Assembly: GCA_907164885.2 (NCBI GenBank)
Contig: OU015501.1
Coordinates: 64,536,693-64,600,692 of the forward strand
Length of the DNA: 64,000 bases
Reading direction: 5' to 3'
Source of the DNA: Dolomedes plantarius
Taxonomy: Eukaryota; Arthropoda; Arachnida; Araneae; Dolomedidae
Part shown: positions 58,900 to 64,000 of the stretch, in pieces
Numbering within the stretch: the stretch's first letter is position 1
How the letters are laid out: each line of letters starts with the position of its first letter
Position numbers and translations under genes: made by a program
The notes under the pieces: model-generated
Told to the model about the DNA's origin: nothing
Database searches by the model: none
What the model saw: only the letters and a program-made list of their open reading frames with translations

Positions 58900-60457
58900 A
58901 TAGTCCATAAATCCTGTAGCTCAGACAGGGCAATACCATCAAATCCTACACGAAGTTGAGATTTTCAGGAGTAAAAGGCAAATAAAATCTCTATGGAATG
59001 TTCAAAATCTAAACCTTTATCCTCAAATTAAAAAAATTCTGAATGTTCACTATCTGTGAGCAAACATAAAATTTCAAGACATTGAATAAAAAAATCCTTA
59101 TTATAAAACGCTTTTGATAAGATCTACGGGACTAAGGCGACCACTTAAAAACTGCATTTTTTATACACAATCTTAAAAAAACGAAATGTTATATAATGTT
59201 ACCACAGTCACATTAATATTGTAAAAATGCTAATTTTCTTTCAGTATATAATATTAATTATTTTATATCAAAACTTAATAGTAATAACGATGTTAAAAAA
59301 TTACTAATAAGTGGATTCACTCTTTTCAAAATATGCAAATGCAAAAGATACTTTTGGCCAATTGTCATCGATTTCAAATGCAAATTCTGCTGCAGCTATG
59401 CTAGTTGCCCAGGTTTTGATTTGAGTCATTTGGGATAACAACGAGATTAAACAGCTGAACTTTCTGTACTTAGCGACATATAGTGACAGATTCTTACTTC
59501 GACGAGAGACTTTACAAACTTTTCTAAGGGAATTCGCTATGCTAGAGTAATTGCCAGCTAGTTACTTGGGAGTCTCATAACTTGAGTTTAACGCACGCGC
59601 TTTCCGTTCTTACAAAGCATTCAGCTTTTGTATAGTGGAAATTTGTTAGCAATGTAATTTCTTATTGTTAAAATGGCCAACTGTAATGGCTAATTCCTTT
59701 ATTCTCCCTGCTGATAGAATGTTATGATAATGATTTAAAATTTATAATTCTGATAAATATTTGAACGAGACGATTAATCTGATGAGAAATACTGTACATC
59801 TCATCAATGTTCCAACACAGCGATCAGTTTTGTTAAGGCTATGTACAAGCAAATAAAAGGTTGAAATAATTCTACAGATAATACATACATATAGTTCGGG
59901 CATCAATTTCAGTAAATAATAATATGTTACTCAAACGAACTCATTCTTTGGTTTGAAAAGCTACGTTGTATTTAAATTACTTCTCTTATCAATACTAATG
60001 TACGGATATATTCAAGGCACCCCATAAAATATGAATTATTACTACGTGAAAGTCGCGAATATTGTTAAAATTAAATTTACATTACTAGACTAAGATCTCT
60101 ATAGTTTAACAGAGTAAACGAAAATCAATAGAAAGAAAAAGAACAACAACATCAACAGAGAATGTATCTGTCTCTCCTGAGTATAAGACCAGATGCATTA
60201 ACGCTCAATAAAATTTTAGTCGAATATTTTGGTAAAAAGATAATAAACTCGAACATTAAAATTTGAAGAAAAATAGATAGAATGGAGGATTGTACTATTT
60301 TGAGTTCATTTACTGAGAACATGGTGAATAACATTTGAACAAAATTGAACTGGGTCGTTGTATTTGGTTAGTTGTATTTGATTTTGAAATATACACTTAT
60401 TTATTGGTCTTAAAAGCAACCATGCTTACACAAACCTTTTCAAATATAATTTATGGC

Positions 60458-60460
<3 letters not shown>
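58900..60460. other. AT-rich non-coding, possible further retroelement decay
   Basis: No confident gene. KCKRYFWPIV-like text near 59340 (plus) faintly recalls a Gypsy integrase zinc-finger region but is too short to call. Confidence 0.3.

Positions 60461-60542
<82 letters not shown>
60461..60542. repeat. (TA)n microsatellite
   Basis: About 80 bp of uninterrupted AT dinucleotide repeat. Confidence 0.98.
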
Positions 60543-60545
<3 letters not shown>

Positions 60546-63019
60546 TTTAATATTTGTATGCTCGCAAATAAAATATATTTTAGGGATGATTTTCTATGTT
60601 TATCACAGCTTTTTATGAAAGTTTAAAATGAAGGGAATCGGAAGATTATCTGCATATGACAAAAGCTGCCCTCTTGAATTTTACGATTTCTATTTCAACA
60701 AAAACTAGTTACAGTGCGTAACACAACCCATATATAGGATAGAAATAAAAACGTTTTATTGCTGAGTTAATAGTGTCTGGATAATAAAACGAAGATTTAT
60801 TTCTCTTCTCAAAGATATTAATTATGAATGAACGGTATCATTTTAGAAGAAAATATGATAATACTTATTTACTCAAGACGTTTTTTTACTTTCTCCTTCG
60901 TTGAATTTTAATAGAAAAGTAGCCTTTAATGTTTAATAATTCACTAAGTTAAAAAAAATTAGTTTCAAAATTGATAGAAACAAATCAATAAATCTCTAAA
61001 AATGCTTCAGAATTTTCTTTCAATTTTAAATGGATGTTTATTTTGTAAGCGAAAATATAGAATTTTAATTAAAAAGTCCTTATACAATTTCTTGAGCAAT
61101 TTAAAAAGAAACTGACTGGGAAAAAATTTAAGTGCGTAAAAGGGATTAAGAATGTAATTATAAATATTTTCAATTCTAAAAATAGCTCAATGTGTTATTT
61201 AACTTTATAAACAGAATGAAATATTCTCTAGGGCATAAAACATAAAATTTTCTAGCTCAATCAGGCAAGAACATGAATAGTATATACAGGCCATAAACCA
61301 TAAACGTATTACCTTATGTGTGTTTAATCTACACTCACAGATTTGGTACTCTGTAAGTTGATAAGTATCAGAAAAAGAAGAAAAATATAATAAAAATATG
61401 TAGTTATTAAGGATATATATATATATATATATATATATGGCCTGAGTCACCTTTCCGTACAAACCCAGAAAAATACAGTGACTCGTGAAATTTCTTAACA
61501 CATATTTGTAATCAACTAATAAATATATTATAACGCAATAAAAAAGGAACTAAAAAAGCTATCTCGTAAGTGGAGATAACTGTGGCAAAAATGCCAGAGC
61601 ACATTTTTATAATAAAATATTAACTTTCTATGGGAAACAAACAATATTTCTTAAAGCGTTAAGCTGTTACGCATTTTTCATAGATTTTACGGCAGATATA
61701 AAAACTTAGACAATCTCTGGAATATTTGGATAAGACTCCAAAACTTGACAATTATTGAATATATTACTTTTTTCATTTTTTTTATTAAGGAGAGGTATTT
61801 TTTATGTAGTTCTTCAGAGTTTTAAGAAGTAGTTCAGGAAATCATGGTGCTATGGTCAACTTAATCCATAACTTTCTCATGCCTTTTCTGTGATTCCTAT
61901 ACGAAATTTCTCAAATGCATTTATCAGAAAAATTACAAAATATGGGTTACAGATTGGTGTAATAAATTATGTTCTGTGAAAGAGTGTGTGTTATACACGA
62001 ATAATTATATGTTTATGTTTCTATAGATTTTCTTCTCGATAATGGGAAATTGAAATAGAACATTAAATTTCTAAATCTGAATAAATTAGGAGTATCTTAA
62101 CTTATGAATCTTAATGTTTAGGTGGAAATAAAAAGCATACAACATGACTTGCATCAGACCAGAAAATAACAGATTTTAACTCTGGCGCCTGTATCTAGAA
62201 CTTATAAATGGTACTTCAAGTGTAAGACAGTTCAACTTGCCTTGAAAAGATGAAAATTGTAAATTAAGAGACACTGGATTTGAGATAAAATTGATCAATA
62301 AGTATAAAAAGCTTTAAGCTTACTGTAGAAGTTGAGAATACATGTCATTTGTACACAAGTTTAGGCTGTCTTCATGTTAACCTGCTTTGGATGTGAATTC
62401 TGTGACTCTCAGCACGTGGCTAAACTTACGGGAACAACAGTTAGTTTGGAGAAAGTAAGTATTCAATAAACTAAGCAGAGTTTGCAGGATTCTCAGTAGG
62501 AGCTTGTACTAACATTAATGCTGCGAGTGAAAAAAAAAGTTTTGCTTTACAGTTTCAATAATTTGATGTCAAGGTATCTGCTAGTGAAAAGTTTAAAGTG
62601 CCATTCATCATGAAGATCTCCCTCAATACAGAGATCCAGGTGAGAGTGACTGGTTAACCTAAGGGAGTTTCTCTAAACTTCTGATAAACTTCTTATCTTT
62701 TATACAGCCTCACGTAGATTTCAGAAGGAACCGTTCATTTCCACCAACCAACCAGGTGTCTACCAATAGTTTTTCCTTTTGTTGTCGGTTTTGTAGTAAA
62801 TAATATTCTTTTTTAAAGCCTCATATGGTAAAAAATATAATTTATGCTTCCTAAAATCTCCGCTTCTTTTTTGTAAGAAGAAGCCTATAAGAAGTAACTA
62901 TCTTCTTCTTATAGGCTTCTTCTTACAAAAATGAGAGCAGATTAACCCTCTCCCAACTTATTTACTCTCATACGCCACCACTGTATACACATACACACAC
63001 ACACACACGCACACATATA

Positions 63020-63021
<2 letters not shown>
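60543..63021. other. AT-rich non-coding; (TA)n at 61413-61438 and hairpin at 62868
   Basis: No gene recognised. A short (TA)n tract lies at 61413-61438. Confidence 0.45.
62868..62931. repeat. Near-perfect inverted repeat, ~27-bp arms
   Basis: TTTTGTAAGAAGAAGCCTAT then AAGAAG is followed by a ~9-nt spacer and its exact reverse complement. It is another recent-looking quasi-palindrome. Confidence 0.93.

Positions 63022-63054
<33 letters not shown>
62991..63054. repeat. (CA)n and (TA)n microsatellites
   Basis: CA repeat at about 62991-63015 followed by TA repeat at 63022-63054. It flanks the next element; a matching (TG)n tract follows that element at 63674-63695. Confidence 0.97.
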
Positions 63055-63057
<3 letters not shown>

Positions 63058-63673
63058 TCGAACCTCCATATATCGAACTTCCCTATATCGAAATTTTCTA
63101 TATATCGAACTCTTAGCAAATCTCCATTTTCATTACATAGAAAAACTGTTTCTATATATCGAAAAAATCTCTATATATCGAAATTTTTTTCACGACATAT
63201 TGGGAGATTTTATTCCACTTTAGAATAAAATCTCCCAAATTTTTGGCGTTTGAAACAATATTTCGTGTACTTCAATTCGTGGAAAATGTCCCTGATGAAG
63301 TTTTTAATGAACTGAATAAATGCGAACATTTCTTTGATTGACTTTCCGCAAAACTGGCTGTTCAGCAAGATATTCGTAGTTTTTTTTTAAAGAATGTAAC
63401 TGTGATCACTGTAACCATTGCCTGGATTATTTTTTTAAAGGTATATAGTACGCAATAAATCTTTCACATTAATTCATTTTTTAGTTATTAACTGTCATTT
63501 AATGTGATTCACATATAAATTGGAATTGGAGTTTCGTATAAGAAAATTAGCTTTAATTTCAATGTTTTAGGAGAATTATTATAAAACTAAGATCAATTCT
63601 ATATATCGAAATTTCTATATATCGAATTTTTTTCCGGCATTTTGCTACTTCGATATATGGAGATTCGACTGTA
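63053..63673. mobile_element. Pogo/Tigger-like MITE, ~617 bp
   Basis: TA at 63053-63054 and 63672-63673 flanks the element 63055-63671. The ends read CAGTCGAACCTCCATATATC and, reverse-complemented from the right, CAGTCGAATCTCCATATATC. The motif CTATATATCGAA or a close variant is iterated at both ends (about five times on the left, three on the right), like a set of binding sites. CAGT..ACTG ends with TA targets and such iterated motifs are typical of pogo/Tigger elements. An interior fragment (63280-63400, plus) reads VPDEVFNELNKCEHFFD and later QQDIRSFF, resembling a Tigger transposase C-terminus. It is non-autonomous. Confidence 0.88.
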
Positions 63674-63695
63674 TATGTGTGTGTGTGTGTGTGTA

Positions 63696-64000
63696 AGTAT
63701 TATGTATGTACATTCCAAAGATTTTTAGCTTTTATTTCCTCTTAAAAGCTTTTCGACTCTGAATGTAAGGAATGCTTCAAGCTTGAAAATATTATAGGCC
63801 TTTTTAATCTGACTCTGGGGAGATTTATTTCCCTTTTTATAATTTTTTTCCATATAAAGATAATTTAAAAATTTTATGCATTTCAAATGAATTTTAAAAG
63901 AATGAGATAATTATAAAAATAATTATCATCATCTTGTTATACCTCCAGTATTTTACATAAATCTCTGTTTTCTTACAATGTAATTAAGTGCAAGCTTTTA
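63696..64000. other. AT-rich non-coding end of window
   Basis: Nothing recognised. Confidence 0.4.

Noticed and set aside
59336..59430. Gypsy integrase zinc-finger remnant
   Set aside because: A single short resemblance (RYFWP) without neighbouring His/Cys spacing.
1..64000. CRISPR arrays, operons, prokaryotic promoters, rRNA
   Set aside because: Base composition, intergenic character and transposon types are eukaryotic. The tandem arrays have no spacer structure, and no rRNA motif was seen.

Overview
This is a gene-poor, AT-rich (roughly two-thirds A+T by eye) stretch of a eukaryotic genome. It is full of DNA transposons, retrotransposon relics, (TA)n microsatellites and minisatellites. 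There are no operons, Shine-Dalgarno sites or dense coding. The mix of Tc1/mariner, pogo-like, TTAA-target, hAT-like, Mutator-like, Ty3/Gypsy and Jockey/R1-like pieces, plus two repetitive protein families I associate with arthropods, points to an arthropod, possibly a chelicerate such as a spider. That identification is inference from repeat content.

Layout. 1-1888: AT-rich, with a weak degenerate duplication. 1889-4630: a three-level nest in which a Tc1 element with an uninterrupted transposase (2623-4031) sits in a TTAA-target element (2431-4537), itself inside another TTAA-target element (1893-4626). 5538-5806: a small TTAA-flanked MITE. 11222-13035: a dead mariner split by a pogo-like element (11303-12653). 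15024-16666: a dead Tc1 element carrying a local inverted duplication. 17193-18024: five copies of a ~166-bp satellite. 23137-24850: a non-LTR retrotransposon RNase H relic split by a Mutator-like MITE with a 9-bp target duplication. 25929-29530: a second copy of the 2431-4537 family, split by a 2.9-kb LTR-like insertion with a 5-bp target duplication. 31836-33361: a young Tc1 element with ~220-bp inverted repeats and one nonsense codon. 37573-37810: a hairpin MITE. 38148-38805: a relic of a repetitive protein family. 43866-45120: a dead mariner-type transposase with an internal direct duplication. 45391-48046: two head-to-head LTR-like segments, one holding a 139-bp minisatellite. 48200-48990: a Tc1 relic split by a tRNA-derived SINE. 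49833-52377: a hAT-like element with ~190-bp TIRs and a decayed transposase. 58402-58800: a Gypsy RT/RNase H relic. 63055-63671: a pogo/Tigger-like MITE.

Host genes: none is certain. Possible minus-strand exons lie near 19.1-19.35 kb, 35.5-35.7 kb and 55.1-55.6 kb, and a CpG-rich block at 57.8-58.15 kb could be a first exon or promoter. If these belong to one gene, most of the window is intron, but I cannot show that. The strongest evidence in the window is a set of exact insertion footprints (TA, TTAA, CGGAC, 8-bp, 9-bp), several of which show the pre-insertion sequence.
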